Shown here: piece after piece, positions 19,957 through 28,693 of the stretch | How the letters are laid out: each line of letters starts with the position of its first letter | Numbering within the stretch: the stretch's first letter is position 1 | Origin: Thioalkalivibrio sp. ALJ24 | GTDB lineage: Bacteria > Pseudomonadota > Gammaproteobacteria > Ectothiorhodospirales > Ectothiorhodospiraceae | DNA length: 64,000 nucleotides | Reading direction: 5' to 3' | Assembly (NCBI RefSeq): GCF_000377785.1 | Contig: NZ_KB898729.1 | Span: forward strand, 183,486-247,485 | Program-made: the position numbers and the translations under genes | The notes under the pieces: generated by a model | What the model was told of the DNA's origin: nothing | Seen by the model: the letters and a program-made list of their open reading frames with translations, nothing else | The model's database searches: none

Positions 19957-22272
19957 TCAGTCTCCTCCTTCCGGTCGGGCCGGGTGTGCGGCGCGGCGCG
20001 CGACCACCGCCTGGCCCAGCGCCAGTCCACCATCGTTGGGCGGAACGGCCTTTGGCCACAGCGGGCGAAAGCCGGCGTCGCGCAGGGCCGCCACGCAGCA
20101 TTGCAGCAGATGCCGATTCTGGAAGCATCCGCCGGTCAATGCCACGGTCTCGCGCCCGCCCGCCCGGGCAGCGGCCACCGCGAACCGCGCCAGGGCACCA
20201 TGCAGCCGTGCGGCGATCGCCCCGGGGGTGGCACCGGCCGCATGCGCCGCCAGCAGGGCGGTGATCAGCGGGGCCCAGTCCGCCTGCCAGGGCATGGCGT
20301 TATCCAGCACCAGATCCGGGGCATCCACCGGCTCCGGTCCGGCCTCCGCCGCCTGCTGGACGAGCATCGCGGCCTGCCCCTCGAAGCCGGCACCGGTGCG
20401 CAGCCCGGTCAGGGCCGCCACCGCATCGAACAGCCGCCCGACGCTGCTGGTCCACGGCGCGTTGACGCCGCGATCCAGGGCGCGGAGCAGCGGAGGCCAC
20501 TCGGCGTCGTCAAACAGCGCCCGAACGGGGCTGGCCGCCAGGGCCGCCGCATCGCCCGCGAAGTGCGCATGCAGCAGCCCCAGGAATGCACGGCGCGGCT
20601 CGCGGATCGCGGTCTCGCCGCCCGGCAGGCGGAACGGGCGCAGGTGGCCCGCACGCTGCCAGCCACCGTCGGCGTCCACGGTCAGGCACTCGCCCCCCCA
20701 GAGCGTCCCGTCCGTGCCCAGCCCCGCGCCGTCCCAGACCAGCGCCAGGGCCGGGGCCTGCACCCCGTGCTCGGCCAGGCAGGCCGCGGCATGGGCGTGG
20801 TGGTGCTGCACGGGGAAGACCGGCGCCCCGCGGTCCTCGGCGAGCGCGGTGGAGGCATAGTCCGGGTGCCGGTCGCACGCTACGCTTTCGATATGCGCGC
20901 CGCAGAGCCCGGCCAGCGCACGGGCCTCGGCGTCGAGGCGGCGCAGGGCCGGATCGCTGTCGAGGTCGCCGACATGGGCGCCGACCACGACCTCGCGGTT
21001 CAGGGCCAGTGCCGGCGCCGCCTTCAGATGGCCGCCCAGCGCCAGCGTGACCGGGCCGGGCTGCGGCAGCGGGATGCGCAGCGGCATGATTCCCCGCCCC
21101 GTGCGCAGGCACTGCGGCTGCCCGGCCGCGATCTGGAACACGCTGTCATCCAGCGGACGGGCAATCGGCCGGTCGTGGTCGAGGATGGCATCCGCGATCC
21201 CGCCCAGCCGGGCCACTGCCTCCTCGCTGTCGATGCAGAGCGGTTCGCCGCTGCGGTTGCCGGAGGTGCAGACCAGCGGAGTGCCGAGCGCGTCCAGCAG
21301 TAGCTGGTGCAGCGGCGTGGCGGCCCGCATCAGCCCGAGGCGGTCCAGGCCCGGAGCGATGCTCCCGGCCAGCCGGGCATCAACCTGGCGATCCACCAGC
21401 ACGATCGGGGCCTCCGGGCTGTCTAGCAGCGCCCGCTCCGCATCGGATACCCGGGCCAGACGTTCCAGCCAGGCGCCGTCCGGCAGCAGCACCGCCAGCG
21501 GCTTTTCCGGGCGCTGCTTGCGCGCGCGCAGGTGGCCGACCGCCTCCTCGCAGGTGGCGTCCGTCAGCAGCTGGAACCCGCCCGGGCCCTTCAGGGCCAG
21601 GATCTGCCCCGCGCGCAGGGTGGCCACGGCGGCGTCCAGCGCCGCATCCCCGGTGGCCCGTTCGGTACCGTCCGGGCCGCGCAGCACGAGCCGCGGCCCG
21701 CAGTCCGGGCAGGCCATCGCCTCGGCATGGAAGCGCCGGTCGCCGGGGTTCTCGAACTCCGCCCGACAGGCCGGGCACAGCGGGAAGTCGTGAAGGGTGG
21801 TGTGGTCACGCGCCCAGGGCAGTGCCGTGACAATGCTCCAGCGCGGCCCGCAGGCCGTGCAGGCGGTAAACGGATAGCGGTAACGCCGCGCCGCCGGATC
21901 GCGGATCTCGGCCAGGCAGTCGGGGCAGGGTGCACGGTCCGGCGTCAGGGCCGGGGCGCCGCCCCGGTCCGGCCCCGAGGTGACCCGGAAGCCGTCCGCG
22001 CCGGTGGGGGTTTCGGGGGTGACGGAAATGCGATCGATGCGCGCGGCCCTCGGTGCTTCGTGCGCCAGCGCCGTACGAAACGCATCCAGGCGGGCCGCGT
22101 CCCCCTCGACCTCGATCACCACGCCCTCGGGCTCGTTGCCAACCGCCCCGGCCAGCGCCATCCGCCGCGCCAGCGCCGCGACGAATGGCCGGAAGCCCAC
22201 GCCCTGCACCCGGCCGGTGACAACCAGGCGCCAGCACTCGTGCGCCGGGGTGGATGTCGCGGCCGTGTTCAC
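19957..22272 (-). CDS. hypF: Carbamoyltransferase HypF
   Basis: About 771 residues from the GTG at 22272, which overlaps the hypA stop. The domain order is canonical: acylphosphatase (VTGRVQGVGFRPFV, residues about 15-100), two zinc fingers (CPDCLAEI...CTAC and CPACRAEF...CPDC), a YrdC-like domain, and a Kae1-like C-terminal carbamoyltransferase domain (HHHAHAAACLAEHG, VWDGAGLGTDG, ALTGGCFQN). It makes carbamoyl-AMP and loads HypE with the cyanide precursor. Complete and of normal length. Confidence 0.96.
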   Translation of the reverse strand: MNTAATSTPAHECWRLVVTGRVQGVGFRPFVAALARRMALAGAVGNEPEGVVIEVEGDAARLDAFRTALAHEAPRAARIDRISVTPETPTGADGFRVTSGPDRGGAPALTPDRAPCPDCLAEIRDPAARRYRYPFTACTACGPRWSIVTALPWARDHTTLHDFPLCPACRAEFENPGDRRFHAEAMACPDCGPRLVLRGPDGTERATGDAALDAAVATLRAGQILALKGPGGFQLLTDATCEEAVGHLRARKQRPEKPLAVLLPDGAWLERLARVSDAERALLDSPEAPIVLVDRQVDARLAGSIAPGLDRLGLMRAATPLHQLLLDALGTPLVCTSGNRSGEPLCIDSEEAVARLGGIADAILDHDRPIARPLDDSVFQIAAGQPQCLRTGRGIMPLRIPLPQPGPVTLALGGHLKAAPALALNREVVVGAHVGDLDSDPALRRLDAEARALAGLCGAHIESVACDRHPDYASTALAEDRGAPVFPVQHHHAHAAACLAEHGVQAPALALVWDGAGLGTDGTLWGGECLTVDADGGWQRAGHLRPFRLPGGETAIREPRRAFLGLLHAHFAGDAAALAASPVRALFDDAEWPPLLRALDRGVNAPWTSSVGRLFDAVAALTGLRTGAGFEGQAAMLVQQAAEAGPEPVDAPDLVLDNAMPWQADWAPLITALLAAHAAGATPGAIAARLHGALARFAVAAARAGGRETVALTGGCFQNRHLLQCCVAALRDAGFRPLWPKAVPPNDGGLALGQAVVARRAAHPARPEGGD

Positions 22273-22529
22273 GCCACGTCCAGGCTCCGCAGCAGGATCT
22301 GTTGTGCCTCGGGGTGGGTCTCGTCGTCGGAGGTCTCCACCTCCAGCTCGGCGCCCTCGGCCACCGTGCCACGGGTCCCGTCCTCGAAGTGCTCGCGGAA
22401 GTGCTCCGGCGTGATGTGCGACAGCGCGCCCAGCCAGACCCGCACCCGGGTCACCCGCTCGGCGTGGTTGTCCGCGGCCACCTGTTCGATCTTGCGCATC
22501 AGGTCGGCCATCAACGAAAACTCGTGCAT
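22269..22529 (-). CDS. hypA: HypA-like nickel chaperone lacking the zinc domain
   Basis: 86 residues. The N-terminus MHEFSLMADLMRKIEQVA has the nickel-binding MHE start, and VRVWLGALSHITPEHFREHFE and GTVAEGAELEVE match the HypA core. HypA is normally about 113-118 residues with two CxxC pairs that bind structural zinc. This protein has no cysteine at all: after LEVE the zinc loop is replaced by a short acidic linker (TSDDETHPEAQ), and the last strand ILLRSLDV is kept. The frame is clean to the hypF overlap, so this is not a frameshift. First gene of the hyp operon; no hypB follows. Confidence 0.88.
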   Translation of the reverse strand: MHEFSLMADLMRKIEQVAADNHAERVTRVRVWLGALSHITPEHFREHFEDGTRGTVAEGAELEVETSDDETHPEAQQILLRSLDVA

Positions 22530-22980
22530 TGCCCGTTCCTCGCCTCGTCTTGCATGCGTCCGGTGAATCCGGAGAACCGTCGATCAATGTACACCTGCGC
22601 CCGTGTCCCCGTATCTCCGACCCGCTATGGATGGGCGTCGCCCCGAGGCAGGATAGCTCCCTCAATCCTTGCAACGAGCAGGCAACAAGGGCAACCCGGA
22701 CGCCCGGAATGGATCGGGAGCCTGCTGGTCGCTGCCGGCGTGCTGTTTTGGGTGCCGCTGTCTGCCCGCATCATTCGCCATCTCCGGCGGGATTGTTCCG
22801 GCGGCCGCTGACCGGCCAGCGGATGGAGCCTCTCCACATGTATTGTGGAAACCTTTTCCCATGTTCATGATCAGGCTGAACCAGGGTCCGTGGTCCGGTT
22901 CCGGCGTCGGCAGATCGACGTGGCATCGGGTCCCGGCGAATGGAACCCATTCAGGAAGATATCCGAAAGGAGCGCGCTCC
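22530..22980. other. Divergent intergenic region, 451 bp
   Basis: The space between hypA (minus) and the haem-protein gene (plus). No convincing gene lies in it. The plus-strand frame stays open from about 22669 into the downstream gene, but its translation looks non-coding and has no ribosome site. The only clear signal is AAAGGAG 8 nt before 22981. I found no convincing FNR, sigma-54 or riboswitch motif. Confidence 0.5.
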
Positions 22981-24321
22981 ATGAAACGAACCCTGATTGC
23001 CGCAGCCGTCTCCCTGACCCCGTTGGTGGCGATTGGCGAGCCGGTCAAGGTCGACCCCGACCGCAACGTCTACATCCCGGGGGAAGATCTGGACCACGCC
23101 ACCCTGAATGTGGCGGCCACCTTCGATGACGAGAAGGTCCGCATCCACTACGAATACGCCACCGACGACCCGAGCTGGTACCACCAGTACTGGGTCTACC
23201 AGGGTGACGGCGAGTGGGAGCGCTATGGCAGCGGCTTCGGCCCCGACGAACACGGCCTCTACGAGGACCGCATCTCCATGCTGCTGGATGACGGCGGCGT
23301 CGACGGCTTCGACCGCTACGGCGGCTGGATGACTGCCCACGACGGCATGCGCGCACTGACCTCTTCGGTCGACAGCGACGAGGTCGAGGCCCACCCGAAG
23401 CTGGGCGAAGAGATGGGCCGCAACGACGTGCGCAAGTACCTGCCGCAGACCCGCACCACCGAAGACCCCACCGAGAAATCCTGGGGCGCCATCCGCGACG
23501 ACGACGAGCTGGCCGCGCTGCAGGACGACGGGGTCTTCCTCGACCTGTGGCAGTGGCGCGCCCACCGCAGCCACCCCATGGGTGTCGCCGACAACGGCTA
23601 CGTGCTCCACTACCGCCTCGGCTCCGAGGGGCGCGGCATGTTCACCACCAACTGGGACGACGACGCCGACCAGCCGGCCTACATGCTCGACCCCGAGACC
23701 ACCGGCAAGCGCGCCCTCGACTGGGACCGGCTGGTGAACCGCGAGTATGACCAGGACGACCCCTACTTCATTTCCGAGGACAACTCGGTCGCCTTCGACC
23801 CCGACCACGACTGGCAGGAGGGGGACGTGATCCCGCAGCGCTTCCTGCGCGAACCGTCGGGCAGCCGGGGTGCCATCGCCGCCGAGGGCGGCTACGCGGA
23901 CGGCGCCTGGCGGGTGCGCCTGACCCGCACGCTGGAGGCGCCGAACGCGCGGGACAGCAAGTCGCTGGAAGAGGGCGGGGTCTACAACGTCGCCTTCGCC
24001 GTGCACACCGGCCAGGTCGGCGCCCGCTGGCACCAGGTGTCGCTGCCGCAGACCCTCGGTCTCGGCGTGGATGACGCCGACATCGTGGCCACCCGGGTCG
24101 ACGACGTTACCGTCGCCAACGACGACCTCGCCTGGACCGAGCTGCCGGTGATGTACCCCGGTCAGGCCACCTGGCAGTGGCTGCACAGCGACCACCCGGG
24201 CGCCGAGGAGGTCCGCTCCGGCGAGGTCAGCATCCACGACGAGCACGTCGCCGACGAGCTGCGCGGGTTCATCATCGCGGAAGAGCTGCGCATGCTCGAA
24301 GACGACGGGGCGCGCGACTGA
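22981..24321 (+). CDS. Exported EB_dh-like haem-binding protein
   Basis: 446 residues, signal peptide ending about residue 20 (VAIGEPVKV). The mature protein resembles the EB_dh family (ethylbenzene dehydrogenase gamma / haem-binding domain): DEKVRIHYEYATDD, FLDLWQWRAHRSHPMGVADNGYV, AYMLDPETTGK and the strand-rich YNVAFAVHTGQVGARWHQVSLP. That family binds b-type haem through Met and Lys or His. It is highly acidic. Expected partner subunits (molybdenum enzyme, Fe-S protein) are not nearby, so electron transfer in the periplasm is a family-based guess. Confidence 0.72.
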   Translation: MKRTLIAAAVSLTPLVAIGEPVKVDPDRNVYIPGEDLDHATLNVAATFDDEKVRIHYEYATDDPSWYHQYWVYQGDGEWERYGSGFGPDEHGLYEDRISMLLDDGGVDGFDRYGGWMTAHDGMRALTSSVDSDEVEAHPKLGEEMGRNDVRKYLPQTRTTEDPTEKSWGAIRDDDELAALQDDGVFLDLWQWRAHRSHPMGVADNGYVLHYRLGSEGRGMFTTNWDDDADQPAYMLDPETTGKRALDWDRLVNREYDQDDPYFISEDNSVAFDPDHDWQEGDVIPQRFLREPSGSRGAIAAEGGYADGAWRVRLTRTLEAPNARDSKSLEEGGVYNVAFAVHTGQVGARWHQVSLPQTLGLGVDDADIVATRVDDVTVANDDLAWTELPVMYPGQATWQWLHSDHPGAEEVRSGEVSIHDEHVADELRGFIIAEELRMLEDDGARD

Positions 24322-24392
24322 CCCGCCCGTGCCGCCGCACGCGGCTCCGGCGCGTGCGGCGGGCCCCCCGCAACCGACCTGGCAGCGTACCC

Positions 24393-24710
24393 ATGCAGAT
24401 CCACATCGACACCCCCGACCTGATGACCCGCGTGCGGCTCGAATCGCGCTGGCGCGCGGCCGGTGCCGAAGTGACCGGCAGCGGCGAGCCCGCGGCCCCC
24501 GACCTGATCGTGATCGATCTCGGTGCACGGGACGTCGCGAGTGTGTCGACCTGGCGTGAACGCTGTCCGGGTGCCGCCATCCTCGCCTTTGGCCCGCATG
24601 TGGAAGGCGGCATGCTCAAGGCCGCGCGTGAGGCCGGAGCCGACGAGGTGGTGGTGCGCGGCAAGGTCGCCGATCGCGTGGCGAAAAAGATCGCCGACGA
24701 CACGGCATAG
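24393..24710 (+). CDS. Degenerate receiver-like protein
   Basis: 105 residues with a receiver-like alternation: DLIVIDLGARDV resembles beta-3 with its Asp, AAILAFGP beta-4, and GADEVVVRGKVADRV the beta-5 end. The acidic pair expected near the N-terminus and the conserved beta-5 Lys are not where phosphorylatable receivers have them, so it is probably a pseudo-receiver. No output domain is present. It stands alone between the haem protein and the NAD-salvage genes. Confidence 0.55.
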   Translation: MQIHIDTPDLMTRVRLESRWRAAGAEVTGSGEPAAPDLIVIDLGARDVASVSTWRERCPGAAILAFGPHVEGGMLKAAREAGADEVVVRGKVADRVAKKIADDTA

Positions 24711-24797
24711 CGCGACGGGGCGGCGGGCGCGAGGTTTACGTTCCCGGCGGGCGGGCCTACGCTCGAAAGACCCGCATCCGCGTAGCGAGGTGACGTG

Positions 24798-26174
24798 ATG
24801 GCTCCGGACGAGCAGGCAGCCCCCGACGTCGAGGATCGACTGGCACTGTTCACCGATCTCTACGAGCTCAGCATGCTGCAGGCCTATTTCGAGGAAGGTC
24901 TGCACGACTCCGCCGTGTTCACCCTGTTCGTGCGCCGGGTGCCGGAACCGCGCAATTACCTGCTGGCCTGCGGTCTGGATACCGTTCTGGAACAGCTGGA
25001 GGGGCTGCGCTTCACCCGGGCGGACCTCGACTACCTCGCCGGTCTCGACCGGTTTTCCGATCGCTTTCTGCAGTGGCTGGAGACCTTCCGCTTTACCGGC
25101 GAGGTCCGCGCCGTGCAGGAAGGGACGCCGGTCTTTGCCAACGAGCCGATCCTCGAGGTCCGCGCGCCATTGCCCGAGGCCCAGCTGGTGGAAACCCTGA
25201 TCATGAATCAGATCCACCTGCAGACGGTACAGGCGACCAAGGCCGCGCGCCTGGTGACCGCGGCGCAGGGCCGCGACGTGGTGGATTTCGGCGCGCGCCG
25301 CATGCACGGGCTGGATGCCGCGGTGAAGGGGGCCCGTGCCTTCCACGTCGCCGGGGTGGCCAGCACCTCCAACGTCCTCGCCGGCAAACGCTACGGGATC
25401 CCGGTCAGCGGCACCATGGCCCACAGCTACATCCAGGCGCATGACGACGAGGCCGCCGCCTTCGCCGCCTTCGCAGGACTGTATCCGGAGACCGTGCTGC
25501 TGGTGGACACCTACGACACCCTCGCGGGGGTGCGCCAGGTGATCGATCTGGCTCGCCGGCTCGGCGACCGCTTTCGGGTCCGGGCCATCCGTCTGGACTC
25601 GGGTGATCTGGGCCAGCTGGCACGCGATGCGCGTGCGATGCTGGACGCGGCGGGCCTGGAACGGGTCGGGATCTTCGCCAGCGGCGGGCTGGATGAACAC
25701 GTGATCGCCGGGTTGCTGGCCGCGGGTGCCCCCATCGATGCGTTCGGCGTCGGCACCAGCATGGGGATCTCCACCGACGTGCCGGATCTCGACATCGCCT
25801 ACAAGCTGGCGGAATACGCCGGCGAGGGGCGGCTCAAGCTCTCCAGCGGCAAGCCCATTCTGCCGGGCGGCAAGCAGATCTTCCGTCGTCGGGACGGGGC
25901 GCATTTCAGCGGCGACACCATCGCGCGCGAGGACGAGTCGCTCCCCGGCGAACCGCTGCTGCAGCCGGTGATGCGCGACGGCCGGCGCCTGTCCGGGCAT
26001 GTACGGGATCTCGATGCCCTGCGGGAACACGCGCGCCAGCAGTTGCAGTCCCTGCCCCCGGAAATCCGGGGGATCGAACCGGCGGCCGGGCCTTACCCGG
26101 TCTCCGTGAGTGACGCACTGCAGGCGCATCAGGCCGCGGTGACTCGTGCCATCCGGGCGCGCCACGCGGAGTGA
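24798..26174 (+). CDS. pncB: Nicotinate phosphoribosyltransferase
   Basis: 458 residues. The enzyme joins nicotinate and PRPP to give nicotinate mononucleotide in NAD salvage. Family motifs include FTDLYELSMLQAY at the N-terminus, DFGARRMHG, the histidine-containing SGTMAHSYIQAH, RAIRLDSGDLGQLA and FGVGTSMG. The ATG at 24798 follows GAGG and is preceded by an in-frame GTG. It is followed by nicotinamidase and a phosphoribosyltransferase, forming a short salvage operon. Confidence 0.95.
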   Translation: MAPDEQAAPDVEDRLALFTDLYELSMLQAYFEEGLHDSAVFTLFVRRVPEPRNYLLACGLDTVLEQLEGLRFTRADLDYLAGLDRFSDRFLQWLETFRFTGEVRAVQEGTPVFANEPILEVRAPLPEAQLVETLIMNQIHLQTVQATKAARLVTAAQGRDVVDFGARRMHGLDAAVKGARAFHVAGVASTSNVLAGKRYGIPVSGTMAHSYIQAHDDEAAAFAAFAGLYPETVLLVDTYDTLAGVRQVIDLARRLGDRFRVRAIRLDSGDLGQLARDARAMLDAAGLERVGIFASGGLDEHVIAGLLAAGAPIDAFGVGTSMGISTDVPDLDIAYKLAEYAGEGRLKLSSGKPILPGGKQIFRRRDGAHFSGDTIAREDESLPGEPLLQPVMRDGRRLSGHVRDLDALREHARQQLQSLPPEIRGIEPAAGPYPVSVSDALQAHQAAVTRAIRARHAE

Positions 26175-26198
26175 AGCCATGAACGTTCGGAGTTCGCC

Positions 26199-26777
26199 AT
26201 GAACCTTGATCCCGGAACCCTGCTGCAGCCCGGCGATGCCCTGCTGCTCGTGGACGTGCAGAACGACTTCTGTCCCGGCGGGGCGCTCGCCATCGACGAC
26301 GGTGACGCCGTGATTCCGGTGCTCAACCGCTGGCTGAAAGCGGCCGGCGAACTCGGCCTCCCGGTGTACGCGTCGCGCGACTGGCATCCGCGGGAACATC
26401 CGAGTTTCGCGGCGCAGGGCGGCCCGTGGCCGCCGCACTGCCTGCAGGATTCCCCCGGAGCCCGGTTCCACCCCGCTCTGGCCCTGCCTCCGGATGCCAT
26501 ACGGGTGACCAAGGGCGTGCGTTTCGACCGGGACCAGTACTCCGCCTTCGACCAGACCGGCCTCGCGGTCGCGCTGCGCAACCGGGGCGTGGGTCGCATC
26601 TGGGTCGGCGGTCTGGCCCAGGACGTGTGTGTGGCCGCCACTGCGCTGGATGCCCGCAAGGAGGGCTTCGCCGTGCAACTGATCCCCGATGCGACCCGCC
26701 CGGTGACGGCCGAAGGCGGCCGCGAGGCCCTGCAACGCATGGCCGAAGCCGGCGTGGAGATCCCGGACCATGAGTGA
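26199..26777 (+). CDS. pncA: Nicotinamidase
   Basis: 192 residues of the isochorismatase-like fold. The catalytic triad is visible: Asp in LLLVDVQNDF, Lys in VTKGV, Cys in LAQDVCVAA; the metal site is in SRDWHPREHPSF. It turns nicotinamide into nicotinate, the substrate of the preceding gene product. Its last codons overlap the start of the next gene by 8 nt. Confidence 0.95.
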   Translation: MNLDPGTLLQPGDALLLVDVQNDFCPGGALAIDDGDAVIPVLNRWLKAAGELGLPVYASRDWHPREHPSFAAQGGPWPPHCLQDSPGARFHPALALPPDAIRVTKGVRFDRDQYSAFDQTGLAVALRNRGVGRIWVGGLAQDVCVAATALDARKEGFAVQLIPDATRPVTAEGGREALQRMAEAGVEIPDHE

Positions 26778-27399
26778 GACCGAACCGCGGCAGATGCCGG
26801 TCGAGCTGATCCCGCTGGAGGCCTCGGTGCGTCTTGCGGACGAACTCGCCCGGGAGATCCGCACGAGCGGGTTCCGGCCGGACACCGTCGTGGCCATTGC
26901 CCGCGGCGGCTTCCTGCCGGCGCGTTTCCTGTGCGATTTCCTGCACGTGCACAGGCTGTTCAGCGTGAAGGTGGAGCACTACACCGCTGGCGCCCGCGAG
27001 CAGCAGCAGGCGGCCGTGACCGCGCCGCTGTCGGGCGACATCGCCGGCCGCCGGGTCCTGCTGGTGGACGACGTGAACGACAGTGGCGACACCCTGCAGG
27101 CCGCGCGTGCCCACGTCGCCGAGGGTGCGCCCGAGGCGGTGCGCATCGCCGTGCTGCACGAAAAGGACACCACCGGCTGCGCGGCCGATTTTGTCGGCCA
27201 GCGGGTGGAGCGGTGGCGCTGGATCCTCTACTCGTGGGCGGTGATCGAGGACGCCGGCCATTTCGCGCGCCAGATGGAGCCGGCCCCGGCAACGGCCGCG
27301 GAGCTGGATGCGCGCCTGCGTCGGGACTACGGGCTGGCCCTGGATGGCACCGAGCTGGAGCGGGTCATCCGTTTCAACGACCTCCCCATGGATCCCTGA
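26770..27399 (+). CDS. Type I phosphoribosyltransferase
   Basis: 209 residues. The PRPP-binding signature VLLVDDVNDSGDT (about residues 96-108) and the N-terminal VVAIARGGFLPAR loop mark a purine-type phosphoribosyltransferase similar to archaeal and bacterial hypoxanthine/xanthine enzymes. Its exact base is not evident. The overlap with nicotinamidase suggests a salvage role coordinated with NAD metabolism. Confidence 0.85.
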   Translation: MSETEPRQMPVELIPLEASVRLADELAREIRTSGFRPDTVVAIARGGFLPARFLCDFLHVHRLFSVKVEHYTAGAREQQQAAVTAPLSGDIAGRRVLLVDDVNDSGDTLQAARAHVAEGAPEAVRIAVLHEKDTTGCAADFVGQRVERWRWILYSWAVIEDAGHFARQMEPAPATAAELDARLRRDYGLALDGTELERVIRFNDLPMDP

Positions 27400-27472
27400 A
27401 CCCCGGGAAGGCACGCCGCCTGGCGCGAGAACAGCGGCGCATGCTCGCAGACGACGGGTAACATCCACCCCG

Positions 27473-27513
27473 GCGGCAGGCCCGTGACGCCGCAACCCCG
27501 GCGAAAAACGGGG
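27473..27513 (+). other. Tandem hairpins in the leader of the EamA gene
   Basis: In a 275-nt gap, a GCGGC / GCCGC stem (27473-27493) is followed after AA-C by CCCCG / CGGGG (27496-27513) with an A-rich loop. I cannot match it to a known riboswitch class and there is no T-run. The remaining 160 nt up to the start codon show no other clear element. Confidence 0.3.
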
Positions 27514-27674
27514 CATCTGGAATCCGGTCATGCATTTACGTGCAGAATATGCGTCCTTCTGCGATGACCGGATCCCGTCCGGTACGTGGACCGCTCGCGA
27601 GCCCGGCCGGACATCGGGAATGTCTCGCCCCCTCGGTGGCTCGTTCCGCGACACAGTGACGTAAGGAGTCATCG

Positions 27675-28580
27675 ATGGGTCTGGGTGTGGGACTGGTGGT
27701 GCTGGCGGCCTTCTTCTGGGGGCTGTCCGGCGGGATCGGCGGTATTCTGATGGCCGATGGCTGGGATGCGTTCGTGGTCTCGTTCTACCGTGGCGCCATC
27801 GGTCTGCTGTTCGTTGCAGCCTGGCTGGCCTGGCGTCCGGGCGGCAGCGGGCTGGGCAGCGGCAAGATGTGGTTCTGGTCCGCGGTGGCCGGGCTTGGCG
27901 TAGCCGGCAATTTCGCGTTCTACTTCGTCAGTATCTCGCACGGCAGCGTGGCGGTGGCCGCCACGCTGATGTACTGCGCCCCGGTGTTTGTCTACATCAT
28001 CTCCTTCGCGCTGAGACTGGAATCCCCGACCACGCTCAAGCTGGTGGCCATTGTGATGGTGCTGGTCGGCATCGTGCTGCTGACCCAGATCTACGACGCG
28101 GGTGCCGGTGGCGTGACCCTGATCGGGGCCGGCGCCGGCCTGCTGGCGGGCCTGTCCTACGCGATCTTCATCTTCGGCTTCAAGTACGCCGGGCAGCACG
28201 GCAGCCCGCAGGCGATCCTGACGATTGCCTTCGGCGTGCTGGTCATTCTGCTGATGCTGCCGGGCGACAACACCCAGATGGTGGAGGTCCTGAGCACCTC
28301 CGACTGGCCGCTGTTCCTGGCCCTCGGCATCTTCGGTGCCGGGCTGTCGTTCGCCTTCTACATCAACGGACTGCGGACCACGGCCCCGGCCGTCGCCTCC
28401 ATCGTGGCGATGATCGAACCGGTCACCGCCACGCTGTTCGGCGTCGCGATCCTGGACGAAAGCCTGGCGATCGTGCAGATCATCGGCATGGCGCTGATCC
28501 TGGTGACCGTGACCGCCCTCAGCGTCTGGTCCCGCGCCACTCCGCCGCCGGTGCCGGACCGGGGCCGCGAGGCGGAGTAG
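27675..28580 (+). CDS. EamA/DMT-family transporter
   Basis: 301 residues with ten hydrophobic helices arranged as two EamA repeats (about 5-135 and 150-285). The second repeat contains the typical APAVASIVAMIEPVTATLFGV pattern. Such permeases export or import small metabolites; substrate unknown. The ATG follows TAAGGAG with good spacing. It is monocistronic and ends convergent with the hydrogenase operon. Confidence 0.9.
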   Translation: MGLGVGLVVLAAFFWGLSGGIGGILMADGWDAFVVSFYRGAIGLLFVAAWLAWRPGGSGLGSGKMWFWSAVAGLGVAGNFAFYFVSISHGSVAVAATLMYCAPVFVYIISFALRLESPTTLKLVAIVMVLVGIVLLTQIYDAGAGGVTLIGAGAGLLAGLSYAIFIFGFKYAGQHGSPQAILTIAFGVLVILLMLPGDNTQMVEVLSTSDWPLFLALGIFGAGLSFAFYINGLRTTAPAVASIVAMIEPVTATLFGVAILDESLAIVQIIGMALILVTVTALSVWSRATPPPVPDRGREAE

Positions 28581-28693
28581 CTTCCGCGACGCTCGCACGC
28601 GGAACACTTGCGCCAGGCCCTGTTCCTGCAGCCCGCGCGTGAAGCGCGCGGCGGCCATTTGATGAGGAATCCCGGCGGTTGGGCAGCAAGCCT

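Noticed and set aside
22669..22980. In-frame N-terminal extension of the haem protein
   Set aside because: The extension has no ribosome site, and the start at 22981 has AAAGGAG and an immediate signal peptide.
24334..24360. 10-bp GC hairpin after the haem protein gene
   Set aside because: No T-run follows, so I did not call it a terminator.
24162..26897. Minus-strand open frame of 911 codons
   Set aside because: Shadow of the receiver-like and NAD-salvage genes on the opposite strand.
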